Shown here piece by piece: positions 48,501-62,000 of a DNA stretch of 64,000 bases. The position numbers were made by a program, and so were the translations under genes. Each line of letters starts with the position of its first letter. Position 1 is the first letter of the stretch. Where the stretch lies: assembly GCA_027886175.1 (NCBI GenBank), contig JAJNNQ010000013.1, forward strand, positions 3,038,001 to 3,102,000, written 5' to 3'. Below the pieces are notes generated by a model, which saw only the letters and a program-made list of their open reading frames with translations, was not told the DNA's origin and did not search any database. The stretch comes from Phylloscopus collybita (Eukaryota > Chordata > Aves > Passeriformes > Phylloscopidae).

Positions 48501-51500
48501 GCATCTTCTCCACTGGTATAGTGTGGTGCTGTGATGCCCTGACCTTGGGCCAGAAAAACCTTCTGGTGTATCAGGGAGAAGGCTTTAGCTGAGGTGAGTT
48601 CATTGCTCCCATTCACTGTGCAGTTCCCCAAACCCATATCTCAGCTGTGGCTGTGCATCACAGCCCTGTGCAGATGGAGCTTTGTTATGAAACCCCAGAG
48701 CACCAGAGGTTAGATAGCCACCTTCACTTTTGTCACCTCCTTAATCACTTTCTACCCATACACATTACTGGGGCATTTTTTGGCTTTAACCCATTTATGG
48801 TCCTCTCTGGACTAAGTGCCTTTCCACTCCATTTATGTCACAGCAGGACACTTCATAATCTCAAGTTACATATTTTTCTCTGCTCCACAAGTGGTGTGGG
48901 TGTCATTTACACTCATCCAACAATTTACAGCAATTCTCTTACTGGCATGGGTTCAGCTCCCAGCTAATCTGTGCATCGGATTCAAGCACAATTCCAAAGG
49001 GTTTGCATGGAGCTAAGGATGGGTCGTTAATTCAGGAGCCTATTTCTGTGAATATAATGTCCTGTAACATCTAAGAAAATGTGTGATGTCTTTTAACAGA
49101 GAGTAAAAGACATAAATTGTACACAAAATACTTGCAACATAAATTCCTCCTGAACTGCCGATTTCACTCTTACACAACCTCGGGTAACTTGACCTTCTTA
49201 ATTGCTGTATTTACAGCAGAAATTTTATACTGGACTGATTGCAAATGTATTTCTAATGGATTTCCCCCGGAGATATTTCATCAAAATCTGGTGAGAACCT
49301 TTTCATTGCTTTTTGTATTACTTGTAAAAATGCTCTTCTTAGTAGCAGTCAGTTTTAACAAAAAAATTGTTTGCCTTTTCTTCCCTTTTGTTTCCTTGCT
49401 GGACTTTGTGGTTTAGGAATTTATTGTAATAATGATGGTATAAGCAGCTTGCTCCAGGAGACTCCTCTAATTTTGAAAAAGTGACTTGTAGTAAATGGGG
49501 CCTTCAACTCAGGATGCCTTTAAGGTGACAGTCAATCAGTCTGAATAAATAAGTAAAATAAAATTAATCAAATAACGGAGGGACCTGAAGGTGAGGAATT
49601 ACAACACTGAGATATTAGTCTGTCCCCTCTGAGGACAGAGGGCTGAGTTTGTCCCCATCAACCTGAGTGAAGAAGTCTTCTCCTGCAGGGAGTGCTGGGG
49701 GAGCCTTGTGGTGTGACCCTGAAGAGTGTCAAAAGCATAGAGGCAGGGGAGGGTGGATATTGGCACCAGCAGCAGCAATGCACCTGGGTAGACTCTAGCT
49801 GTTGTACACCAAACCTGTGTGGGGCCAAATTCTGCTCTCAGCTTGCCTTGTGAAACCAGAAAATTTACCATTTTACCCATAAAATCCCCCCCAGGCTTAC
49901 ACAAACTATGTGGCCATGTCGCAGAGACCAGGGTCTGGCTCCAGTGCCAAAAGTGAGGAGCTCATACTGAACTTTGTTTTACCTGCTGTTGCTACAGCTT
50001 CCAAAGAGGTTATAAGAAAGAGTGAAAATTACAAAATTACATAAAACACAAAATATATCTAGCTGGTGTTATGTAAGATGTGTTTTTTTCCAGAATGTTT
50101 TTACTGATATGTGTGAATTCCCCTATCTATATTAATTTATTCTTTATTATGTCTCCCAGAAAGAGCCACAACCCCTTTTTGTTTAAAATCCTATTAGATA
50201 TCTAATCCTCTATATTTTTTAATCTCAGCCCACATCATTCATGGCAATCCCAAAGAAGTCTTTACTGACACAATGTTGAGAGGTTAAACATTGTTAGAAC
50301 TTGAGACAACTAAAAATCATTAAATTTGGAAACATTAAACCATAAAAAGTATTACTGCTACTAATGTTTGAACAAACATCAAAATGTTTGAAAGGTAAAT
50401 ATTTAAACAACTTTGTTTAAGATTAATAAATATTCTTAATTTAAAGCTGAATAAATTCCAACATACATTTCTTGAAACAAATGTATTTTTTCTTCAGTGT
50501 AATTCAGGGAAGTATGTCCTATGAAACATCTGTACACTACATCACCTTTCAGAGTTTCTGGAGAAGAAATGATTATTTAACATTGAGCATAATTGCACAT
50601 TGATCATAAAATAAATGTCTTCCCTCAAATAGGACCATGCTGTAATGAAAGCTTCTTCAAATTTATTAAGACAGCTAGAGGGATTCCTGTAACAGGATCC
50701 TGGGATGGAGCCTACAGCTCAATTCTATGCATGAATGGTATTTCCCTAACTTCCAATTTTCTAAAAAATTGTTTCAAGTGTAAAAGCCCAACCCTAAAAA
50801 GTGCAAAGTTCTTGCTGGAAACGTGCAAAGCACCTCCAGTCCAATCTGGCTCAGCTGCTCACAAGCTCAGTCTGGATTCAGGAACCGGGTACTGTGAGGT
50901 AGCTGGCTATTTCAATAACAAAAGCCTGTTGTGGAAAAACTGTACTGAGAGATTCTTTAATAATAATAATGTTTTAAGGCTTCCTTTACAGGTCTGCAAA
51001 TTAAAATCATTAACCTTTTAGTAAAACTTGAAGATAGATGACCCCTTGGAGTTTATAAATTTTAATATTAATTTTAGCACAATAAATGAAGATGATTCCA
51101 AGATTGTGAAAGAAAACGTTTGGATATTTTTCAAGTGAAAGGAAGTAAAATATGTGCATAAAGATCTGTATCTGCTAATCGGGTTTCTAACTGCTTGAGA
51201 TCTGATTTACTGCTGTTTCACTGCAGAGTTTACTGAAATACCATAAGAAATCCACTCAATGCCTTTGATTAAGGGCAGTCAAACAGACAACAGCAGCAAA
51301 CTTTCCTATTTTTCAATGATTTAAGTGAAGAAATAAAGGTTCACTGAACAAGGTGGAATTAGCAGAGTTCAGGATTTTTCCCCTCCTTTTAAGTAGGGGT
51401 TGTGATCATATTTTCTGTTTTCTGCAATCCTAGATGAATGGATAATCTTGGCTCACCAAGGACTGTACTCTGGGTATTTCCTTCCCTGCTGACCGTGTCA

Positions 51501-51775
51501 TCTGCTGTGTTTGTGCAGTCCTGCTGTGACTTGCTCACATGCTGGATAAACAAACTTCTTTCCTTGTTTTCTTTCTTCAGTCTCCTTTGAAAGGTCCCTT
51601 TAACCTGACTGGAGAAATGGATCTACAACAAACTGTTGTAGAGCTCGGTGCTGGGTTATAACATCTTGTACTGGTGATAGAACCTTTTCCCACCCACGTT
51701 TGTAACAAATTCAGCAGGCTAGTGTATGGCTCAGGACAGTGAATCTTGCTCACAAGCATCTTTTCTCTGAGAATC
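42530..51775. other. intergenic DNA, nothing recognised beyond short repeats
   Basis: A long stretch with homopolymers (16 A at 43383-43398, 14 A at 44852-44865), the 15-bp tandem repeat at 44615-44664, and small palindromes such as ATGTTTG-AA-CAAACAT (50364-50379). Frames of 142 codons (50593-51021, +) and 201 codons (48032-48637, minus) have no domain and overlap frames on the opposite strand. No exon could be supported. Confidence 0.5.
44615..44664. repeat. 15-bp minisatellite-like tandem repeat
   Basis: The unit GCAGCAAGCAGTGTT occurs perfectly at 44615-44629 and 44630-44644. A third unit with a 5-nt insertion (GCAGCAAGAAAAGCAGTGTT) ends at 44664. The copy number is likely to vary between individuals. 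Confidence 0.9.
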
Positions 51776-52018
51776 TGTAATGGTTTGGTGGTAAGTTTAG
51801 GAGAAATCAGCTCCTAAACTCAAGACTGAACCAAACCCTGAAGCCGTAGGAGTGGGAAAGTCTTTGGACTGTTGCCATTTTTGAAAGGAAGAATATGGGT
51901 CAGTGTTCATGCTTCAGAATAGATTGGACAGATACTGTGTTCTAGGAGGAAGTATGCTTATAAAGGATTTTCCATAGTTATAAGCTAAGCATAAAAAATA
52001 AAGTTATTCTACCCTACA
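51776..52018 (+). mobile_element. possible degenerate solo LTR with nested hairpin
   Basis: Begins TGTAATGGTTTGGTGG, like some bird ERVL LTRs. It contains a TATA-like CTTATAAAGG (51957-51966) and an AATAAA within AAAAAATAAAG, and may end CCCTACA at 52018. The start holds a nested palindrome: GGTTTGGT (51782-51789) with ACCAAACC (51830-51837), and inside it the perfect 10-bp stem AGTTTAGGAG (51794-51803) with CTCCTAAACT (51811-51820). The flanking pentamers (GAATC, GCATT) do not form a clear target-site duplication, so the LTR reading is tentative. The hairpin itself is certain. Confidence 0.35.
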
Positions 52019-52019
52019 G

Positions 52020-55000
52020 CATTATAAATTCAGCTGCTTGGAGAAACTCTAAACCGGTGACACTGGTCATGCAAGTTGCCTCGTCATGTTCTGTACTTCT
52101 AAATTATTAAAAAATGCCAAAGAAGGAGAGATTGTCAGGTTATTTAGAGTAAAACAATTATCTTAGCAATTTTTCCCCCCTTGCTCCTGAGGCTCCTTCC
52201 TGTCTCTGAGTTAATCATGTTTTTAAGTTTAAGAAACAGATTGTGACAGATGGCCCCCGTGCACAGTTGTTCCTGTGGATGTGTGTGCACACAGACACTC
52301 ATGGATCTTTGAAGCATGCAAGGAAATGTGATTTTTGCATCCCATGCTTTACTTGGGTAAGAGGTAGCAAACCAAGGCAGTGTCAGTTGGACACTGTTTT
52401 TACAGCTATATCATATCACCAGTGAATGTGACTGGCAGCAAAGGTGTTAGTGCAGGAACGTGAAGGCTGTAAATTTTCTCTGTAGCAAAGAGAGTATAAG
52501 GACCAGAAAGCAGAGCTGCCCCACACTGACTCACTGTTTTAACTTTCTTTAGGCACTTACAAGAGCCTGACGGACTTCTTCCTTTTCAAGCTACACCAGG
52601 TGTGTTCCTGTGGCAACTTTGTTGGCAAAGATGCTCCTGAGAGGTAGGTTTTGTAATGCCTGGAAATAACTAGCAAGGAATGGAGTGAATATCATAAAGA
52701 CTGCAAAAAAGCTACAAGACTGCTGCATGGGGCTGTTTGCTAATTTGTTAAAGACTTTGGTCACAGCTGGACAAGTGAATCAGATTTTGTTACTTTAACT
52801 GGGAAGCAAGAGATTCACTCTCCAGACCATCCTGTTCCTTGGTGAGGGTGGGGCTTCTTGTTTTGAGCCTAACTGTGACATGAGGGAGCAAGACTATGTA
52901 TTAATTATGAAGAAAAAGAAGAACCTCTACCCTTGCCCAGGAGCTGTAGCCTTTCAGCAGTTTGATGGATAGAGGGGTGATTTGCTTAAACTTCAGGGTT
53001 GAATTCTCAGTTGTGTTTCAGGCTTTAGAATAATAGCAATTTTAATTTGGAAATCATCTCACAGAGTTTTCCCAGCTCTCTCAGTGGCCCTCCCGTGTCC
53101 TCAAGAGCCTCTTTTCCCCTAGGAAATTTTCACCAATTAAAACTTAATTTAAATTTAGGATCTGATCTTCCCCTGGTAAAGCACTGCCTAGCACTGACAT
53201 GCAGCCAGAAACCCTGTGGTTTGCAGCAGTAGGTCTTAAAAATATTTGTATGTAATAAATAGTTATTTATGTATCTTTAATTAACATGCAATGTGCCTTT
53301 AACTGTAATTTCAGGATACAAAATCTGTTCCCAAGATTTGTGTTACCCTTTTAATCCCTCTGTTTAAGGCAGGTGCCTGTGCTTAAATACAGGGTATTCC
53401 CAAAAGATATATTTGATTTTACACCACGAGTTATGCAGATCTCAATTTTCAGATTATTTACTATGTTTCCTTCATTGTCTACTATTGCTGGTATTACCCA
53501 CTGCACCAAGCTTGGCTGAGTTCATTCTGGTAATGACATTGTGAAAGACACATAGAAATAGGGCCAACAAGTTCTGTCAAGCCTGCACGGATTGGTTTGT
53601 GCTCCTGTTCCAGTTCTACCAAACAAATGTGGGAAATCTCAGTCTGAGGCAGGAGCCAACACACCCAGTGCATGTGACAAAGTCCTTGACAATGATGGGA
53701 GTTACTTGCTGCTCGTAGGTACTGTTGTCTTATCAAAATATTTTTCAATACTTGGTAGAAATATTTTCTGGGTGAGATGAGCACATGCAGTTATATTTAT
53801 TTTAAGCTTTAAAGAGCCCTGTCCTTCATGAAAGAAAACCCATTTTAAAAAATATAATAAGGAAGAAAGGTTTTTTATAGGCTTGGAATTTTTTTTTTCA
53901 CAAGCTACTCTCTTCATGAGTCCTAGAAAATCACTTTCTACACAAGATTTTTCTCTTAAAAATAACCCTCTGACTCCATTCTGACAGAAACATCCTCTAG
54001 CATGAACCAGGCTTCTTCAGGAAGGAAAGGAGTGTGTTGGGGGGGAAAAAATGTTTCCTGGAAAAAGCTAATCAGTACAAAAGGGAAATGGTCAGCAGCC
54101 TCTGTGTTAATTTTGAGGAGAAACTGAAGTAATCCAAGTGTGTAAGATATTTTTCAGCAACAGGAAAGCACATTATTTTCCTCATCATGTACCCTGTACT
54201 TTGTTCTTCTCCCCTGGGGGAGCTGCTTTGCTTTAGTTTTTTTTTTTTTTCCTTTTTGAAACTTGAAAGGTTTGAGAAGGAAAAAAAAACAACCTGAAAA
54301 CCTAGAGTGAGTCATAAATTGAAAATACATTTATATGACAACTTCCTTTGTCTTTGCTGCTCAGTTAACTCTACTGACCTTAATCAGCACGTTAAGCATG
54401 TCTGTGTTATGCATCCCTGTATTCCCACAGCATTTTGGTCACCTGGCAACTTTGGTCACCCTGTTCCTCAGCACCTGTGAGATGGATGGTGACAGTGGAG
54501 GTGGCACCTGCAGGTTTGCTGTGCACACAGGCACCTCTGCCACTGCAGCTGGAGTTCCAGCCTTAGGAGGTCTCTCCTCGACCTCCACCTCCAGGGAGGA
54601 GGAAGAGGCAGAGGGCTGGGCACAGGGCCAAGCCCAGGTGGGGTGGTGGGGATCTGAGCTGCTCCCCAGGGGCTGGGAGCACCTTCCCAGGGTGAAGTGC
54701 ACCTTCAGCTGCTGTGAAATGTCAGCTGCACAGAGCAGGGAGAAGGCAAGGCAAGGGAAAGGATGAAAGAGAAAGGAGACTGAGAGTCTGAGCAGCACTG
54801 ACATTGTTTTTGGCCATGAACTCTGGGAAACCTGGAGGTAAAAAAAACTCCACTATGGTGATGTGATTTCCTTTGAGCTCTGGGCTGGTGTGCACTCTTG
54901 AGAAAGTCAGTCTAGCTCCAGACCTCGGCTGCCTCTTCCCAGTGCTCTCCTCCTCTGCTGCCTCTGCTGTGATTGCAGACCCCATGGGAGCCAGGCAGTC

Positions 55001-56040
55001 ACTGCCAGCACACCTAGAACACATTGCAAGGGTGGTTCTGGCTCCTGCCAAACCTGAAAACAAATCTGGGCCTTAAGAAGTGCTTGAAATTATGTATTTT
55101 AGAAATCTGAAGGGAGTAGCCAGTGTTCTCTCTGAGTGTTTCTGAGTTTGTGCCCAAAAGGGCTTGGTATTTGACTCTGCTGCTCTGCTTGTGGTTTAGT
55201 TTTTATCATCTAATCCTACTCTTTTCATACAGGAACTGAAAATTGCCCAAAGACATATTTTTGAAAGCACACCATAATCATGCAATTCTGGTTTCTATCA
55301 CACCCTTGAAGGGACATTTTCTGATCTCACTCACACCCTGGCAGGCAGGCAGAGTTTGCTGTGGCTTTGTGTGCTGGAGCAGAGACCAGGAGTGAGATGA
55401 AAACCACAACTGTTTGTTATGCAGAACACGGTTATTTTGGTGTCTTGCCAGTCATGCCAGAGTATCAACAGATGTTGCATATGAGATTAGAGCCTATCCA
55501 GGTAAACAGAAGGAAACTATAAGGGTTATGATATGACTGCTGTCTCTAGTTTTTTGGTTAAATTGCTAGAACCATAAATAAAATCCACTCACCTGAAAAT
55601 ATCTTGCATTTGCTGTTTTCTTGGGTTTAAAAGAGTTTCCTGAGGGAGGTGCTTTCAACTTTGGTTGAAGGAGCCCAATTATTTAAGTTTTTTAAAATAG
55701 CTCAAAGAAAATATTATCATTTTTCAGGAACAGCAATAGTTACTGGTAGAAACATGCTATTGCTGGCTTACAGACTTGGAAAGCCAGGCATATTGTACAC
55801 AATTTCTGATGTGCAGTATGTTATCCTTGACTATAAAAAGGCAGGGCTAAGCCAAGGTAGGAGCACTGACTGGCTTTGGAGGGCAGAGCTGAGCCTGGGG
55901 AGACAGGGCAGCCTGGGTTGTGAGGCTGGACTGCTTTTCCAGGATTGTATTTCCCTGATAAGATTACTGCTTGGTTCTCTGCTGTGGGCCAAATGTGCAA
56001 AATTCCACAGTTTATCACGCTACTTAACCAAGGTGAATTT

Positions 56041-56086
<46 letters not shown>

Positions 56087-59000
56087 TAAGTCTATCTATT
56101 TTGTTTTACTTATAAATGGCATACCCTGCCCCCAGATCAGAGAGTGCTGCAGCCAACACCACCGAGTGGGCATGAGGCAGGGGAGCACTGGGTAGGACAA
56201 GACTTCCCTCTCACCCTGCTCCCTCTGCAGCTGTGCATCCTCGCTGCAGTGCAAGCCTGGGATTCAGGAGATTTTCAGGGTTACTGTTAATTCCAGCGGG
56301 GAATGGCACAAATGTTACATAGAAAATGACATGGTGGGGAACTGCTGAGTTTTACACATCGATTTCAATGGAGCCTTTCATATGGCTGGAAGACCAGAAT
56401 GTGATCCTGGGCCTTGCTTTCTCTTGGATGTAACCTAAGAGGAAAAGTGGGAGACTGAGCGTTGCCTTTTAGGAATCTGGCCCTTGGCCTTTGATTTTAT
56501 TCCAGAGCGGAAGGAGCGATGTTTGCGGCTCCCACGTTGCCGGGGTGTATATCATTCTAGACAGCAACTTCTTTGTTCAAAGATGCTTTTAGATGTGGGA
56601 TTGAGTGTATTGAGTGCACTGATGTTTAGCCTTGTGTTTTTACTCCTATACCTGCAGGTCTGTCCTGGCTGTAAGCTTCTGTTGGTGCATATGTTTCTGG
56701 TCTACAGGCAGTCCTTCCCAGCACTGTTAGCAGCAGTGTGCTCTTTCACAGACAGCCATGGAAAACACCTGCCTCCCACAGCTGCCAAGTTTTTTTTAGG
56801 TGTAGTCTTCATTGCATTCTGCTTATCTTTTATACATACATGCATGCATATATACATAAGTACATGCATATAGAGACACATGAATATTTTAGATAGGAAT
56901 ATTCTCTCAGCTATCACGAAACAGTAGGAGTGACTAAATATAAAAATGTGAAATAACAATGAATACCTTCAATGTCCCTACTTTTAGTCATTTCATACTG
57001 TGAGTTTATATAAAAGCATTGTTTTCAATGATCAGTTTTTTGAAACTCATGATGCATTTTAATAAGCAGCAAGAGATGAATGAACAAGTGACTACATTAC
57101 TCTGTAGTGTATGTGCAGTCATGGGGGTTTTTGGTATCATTTTAAAGATTTTTTTTTTTATTAAAGTGTAAGAGCTTTTGTTTCTGCAATGCAGAATCTG
57201 ACTATACATTTATAGGGATAAGAGAAAAGAAAAATTAATTCCTGAACAAGCTAATTATTTTTGTCTTGGAACATAAAAGGCTAGTGTGTTAATACATAAA
57301 TATTCCAGTGTATATTTGCCATAGTAAAGTTGGAGATAAGCATGGCAAAATGCAAAATCAGCCATGAAAAGGCTTATGCAGGAGGAAGGTCTGGTGAACA
57401 TCTCCTAGGCTAATAAAATCTGGTTTTGTGAATTGATCTTTGAAGGAAATACTCTGCGTGAAGATGGAGAATAGGTTATCTTGGAAGGGATAGTTTTTCC
57501 AATGGCATACCAGCTATCAGTTTTCTAGTGGTAGTGTGAGAAATAGAAAAGCTGTACCTCATCAGGAGGAAAGCTGTAAAGCCACCAGTCCTCTGTTCCA
57601 TCCAAGCAGGTGATGCCCAGCAGCTCTGCTGAGGGGTAATGGGTGGTACAAAGGTGCTGCTGTGGGAGACCATACACAGCGTGTCTGGAGGCAGAAAGTT
57701 ACCCTGGGGAAGGAAGAGAAATGTAATATTTAGGTTTTTAAATGCTACTTCTCTGACCTGCAATAGACAAGTCATCCCAAAGAGAGGGGGCAGCGTGGAG
57801 GAACACATGGACACAAGGGTGGGAAGTATTGCATGCCACAGGAAACTGCCACGGTGCACAGGAACAATAACAAACACAGGCTTCCTTTTGTTTTCTTATG
57901 TATTACTGTTTTTCAGACAACAGCACCATTATCCTGCTAGGAAAGGCTGGTGTGGTGGCCCCAGAGAGCAACTCCTCCTCCAGGTGACTGCATTTGTCAG
58001 TAAGATGTTTTCCATCCAACTGTTCTGTGTTCCAGTTTAAATACAGCCCCAAATCTGCCATTGACAAGGAGCTGTTGCTGAACAAACACACACTGAGAAC
58101 AAGCACAAACCTGTAAAGTCTCTCTCCATCTTGTGAAAGCCTTTCAAATGCCTCAAAAATGAGAAGACATAGCATCCTCTGAGGCCCCAGAGGTGGGGCT
58201 ATTTAGGGTCCCAAACACATCTCTTGCTGCCAAGCCCTGGACACATTGAGATGTGGCACAGAAGTAGTGTCCCTGAGTTAAGGTTGAGCAACATCATAGA
58301 AAAGCTAGCGTGGAGGATAAAATATTGATAAAACAGGAGTTTGTCAAGCAGTATGCTGTGAGCTGTGATTACAGGGCTGTTAAAAGCCAGCGATGAAGGT
58401 CCTGCAGAGGCACCCCCTTGGGTAAGCAGAGACAGCTCGCTGAAGGAACAAGGAGCTGTCAGCAGGAACACTTAATGGGAGGGCTTGTGAGGGTGCAGCT
58501 TCCCCCGCAGATCAGGTGGTGACATTTCAGAGCCATTTCATCAGGGGAGGGGAGTGAGATGTACAAGGCAATGATCTTAGAGCGTTGTGATAGCATTCCC
58601 TAAAGGGGGAAGGAAAAATAAATTAGATCAGTGATCTCCCTGAGCAGGGCTGCCAGTTGTTAACATCTCTGAAGGGAGTGCACAAGCCAAGATGACACTG
58701 CTGAAGAAAAAGGAGGAACTCATTTGTCTAGATGTACTAATGCATTATTTTGATGGTACCTGGGCTGGTGGGCCCCTGTTGCAGGAGGTTAGGGCTTGAC
58801 AAATAGTGATTAAACAGCCCCTTTCTGAGGACAAGCTGTTGCAGAACAGAGCAGATAGGCAGGGCTGAAAGTGTTGCTTTCCTCTTCCTAGTGTTGTTTC
58901 CTTTTCCTAATGCTGGGGTACTATATGTAGAAGCGTCAGAGCCCTGTTGGCCTCCAGTGCTGCCCAGGATCGACAAGGAGAGCCCTCAAAGTTTTCAAAG

Positions 59001-62000
59001 GTGCTGTTAGGATTTAAAATACAATTGCAGTCTGGTGTGCCTTGTTACCCTGCAGATGCAGTGTCTCACAAATGTAATCTGAACTCGTGCTTTTTAACAG
59101 AGTGCGTACTGCTAATCGCTCAAAAATCAGTGTTGGTTTTTTTTCCCTTTATAATGAGGCTGAGCTTTTTATTTGTATGGGGATGGAGTTTTGCCAGCAA
59201 GGCTTATGTCAAGTGGTTTCATTCAGCAATGTGAAAACTCGTGTGCTTGTCTCGGCAGGTAGAGAGAAGTGGAAATCATACACTTGCAAAGAATGTAACT
59301 AATGACTCCACTCCTATATGTGTTTTTTTTCCTGGGAGAAAGCTGGTGTATAAGCCTTCAAAATGTGACTCAAAATGAGACAAAATTTTCCTAGCCCAAG
59401 TGTTTAAGTCTGTATTAAAACATAAATATTGCTTTGTGGGACCACCATGCATTGCTGTATAAAACTTTATGTGCAGTAATCAATAATAATTGGGAAAGTT
59501 GTGCTAGGAATTTTAGTGAGTTGTTCATTCCTTTAAGCTATCTTGATTAGAAAATCAGAAAACAGTTTACATTTAACTTGCAGCTGCAGCACCCTTGCTT
59601 TCAGTGCTCTCTAGACCAGCCCCAGAGTGAGGTGACACTCCCGTTGTTCCAAGGATGGGATCTCACCTCTCTAGCAGTGTCAGTGATGCTTCCTGCAGCC
59701 ACCACCTGCCAGTGTGACTTCGCCTTCCCAGGCAACTCTTTAGGCTCTGACAGGAGCAGGCAATGCCCAGCTGATCTTTTACAAAGGAGGTTTTTCTTGG
59801 CACGTTGGTTCTCTGTTGTCCCCAGTCTTCTGCTAGCCAAAATGAGTGTGAGCACTGTCTGCCCCTACCCAGGACAAAGTTCAGAACCACAGGAAAGATG
59901 TCTTGGAGCATCTCATCTCACTGTGATGGCAATGACAAGGAAAGGACTGATACCATATGAGTTTAACATCTGGATTTTTGTGCTGCAGCCTGCAGAGGGG
60001 ATGATCTGAAATGTGTAATAGTGTAGGGTGTAGTTCAGGGTTGTTGCTAAAGGGGAGGAGTGGCATGGTTTAGGAAATTTGCTTCATCAGATCCAGCTCC
60101 AAGGTGGAAACACAGTTGGCTCTCTGGACTTGGGTCATCTCCTCAGCAGCAACACCTGCCTTTTCCCTCAGCAAGTTAAAAGTTTGTTGCAGGAGGGAAG
60201 CAAGGTATGGCAGGGCATCTCTCCCCTGCAAGGTGTTCTGTGCTGTGCTGAGTTTTCTCAAGCCTAATAATTGAGCTGATTCGGCCTTTCAGCAGGATAG
60301 CAGTGGTCTGGTACAAGGAACTGGTTTAATACCTTATGACAGAACTAATGTCAACACTTTAATTTTCCCACTGGTAGCAAGGAGCCTTCACTTGGCTTTG
60401 CCACTGCCAACAGATTTTCCAGCTCAGGGGTGACAGCCTCCCTTCTCTGTGTGCAAAAAAAAAAATGCAGAACCTCTCCCTTCCTTACAGGAAAATGAAA
60501 TAATTAATTCCTAGTTACACTATGAAGCCAGCAAAGATCAGCAACAATGAGAGATGAAGATTCAGTATCTCAGTAAAATGTTCCTTTGAAGAGATGTTTC
60601 TAAAGGAGATTGATGACAACCAGGAAGCTGAAACACTATCCGTTAAAGAAGATCTAACATGAGTCCAGAGAGAAGCCAATTATTTTTAAAAAGCCTAACT
60701 GCTTTTTAGTTTTGATTAATGACTTGGCACCAGAAATTGGACATTTAACAGGACTGGGTTCACTGTGGAACTGAACATCACTGGGAGTCACTGATGCAAA
60801 ACTAAAGGTTTAGAGTAATGACCAGACAAGCCCATTATTTTACCTTTTTCTGTGTTTCTATGTGTATGTGCAAGGAGTGGGTGATGTTTATCTGACAGCC
60901 ACTAGGTCAGAGGCTTTTGTGCTGAGAACAGTACAGAAGTATGAGTTACAGCATAAGATCAAATCTAGATACAAACAGAAATGCATCACTTCTATTTGTG
61001 ATCGTGAATTTCAATAGGATGCGGGTTCTGCACTCAGTAGGGGATACTTTTAAAAACAATTGGCATCTGCAGAAAGTAAATGAGATTAACAGTGTTTCTT
61101 CTGTTTTATAAGCAAATAACACATCAGGTTATTAGCCCAGTTCAGTGCAGAGTTTCATTTACCCATCTTATTCTTTGCAGAAGCTAGCTCTGCTAATTTT
61201 CCTGAAGAACTGATAGTCAGAAACCTTAGATCTAAATGCAGAAGAGGGGAAAAAAAGCAGTTTAGGAAATGTTATAAACCCTTTACAGAGCTAAGTATGG
61301 GCTTGAATTGCATTGAGTATGGCTTTAGTGAGTGCTGCACACTTTCTCTCCTGGCTGGGCCAGGCAGGGAATGCACTGACAGGGATGCATCCCTGCCTGC
61401 AGCCATTTCACTCTCTCCTCTCTAACCGTCTCACAAGTGTTCCCAAACCTCGGCACCTGCACGAGATGTGTGTGTTAAGTGTGTGTGAAATCAAGGAATG
61501 GCTGCCTGGGCCTTGGTGCAATTAGAGCTGCTGTGAGCTGTTCTCCAGAGACCTGGGCTCTGGTAAAAAACCTCCAGGTAGATCAGGAATAGCTCAGCAG
61601 CTTGCTTCCCTCTTCCCATCGAGTTTTCGATGAAAAGACGAATCTGAAAGCTGCCAGTGCTTATGTTTTTTATATTCAGCTGCACTATCTGAGGGTGATA
61701 TCAGTTATCAGCACCAAGAGAGAGTGAGAGTGAGACACTTTGTGCTCACAGTAAAACATGGGTATTTTGAGCTCATTCCTTAAGTGTGGGAGGGAAGGAG
61801 TTAGGGATTAGCTGAGGAGAGCGGGGTATTTAGTAGAGGTATTTCTCTACTGACTTCAGCCAAGATCTCTCAAGGCTCATAAATTTGACTAGCAGTGCTT
61901 TTGTTTCTCTTGTTGCTGATTGATATGGATCACTGGGTAGCTCTTTTCCTTTTCTTTTCCTTTAGTTTTATTATTTTCAAACTCTCTCATCTCAGATAAA

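Noticed and set aside
48032..48637. 201-codon open frame, minus strand
   Set aside because: Longest frame in the window, but the translation has no domain. Several frames on the + strand are open across the same GC-richer stretch, and no splice or retrocopy signs accompany it. Composition explains it.
50593..51021. 142-codon cysteine-containing frame, + strand
   Set aside because: I considered a retroviral envelope remnant because of scattered Cys and Asn-X-Ser/Thr. No fusion or transmembrane segment, and no LTR or neighbouring retroviral genes, support it.
54335..54804. Overlapping frames of 143 (+) and 121 (minus) codons
   Set aside because: Both come from one GC-rich patch, where stop codons are rare in every frame. 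The translations are low in complexity (E/G/A or P/S rich).
55649..56089. 146-codon open frame ending in polyphenylalanine
   Set aside because: It ends by running through the 40-T tract and has no recognisable domain.
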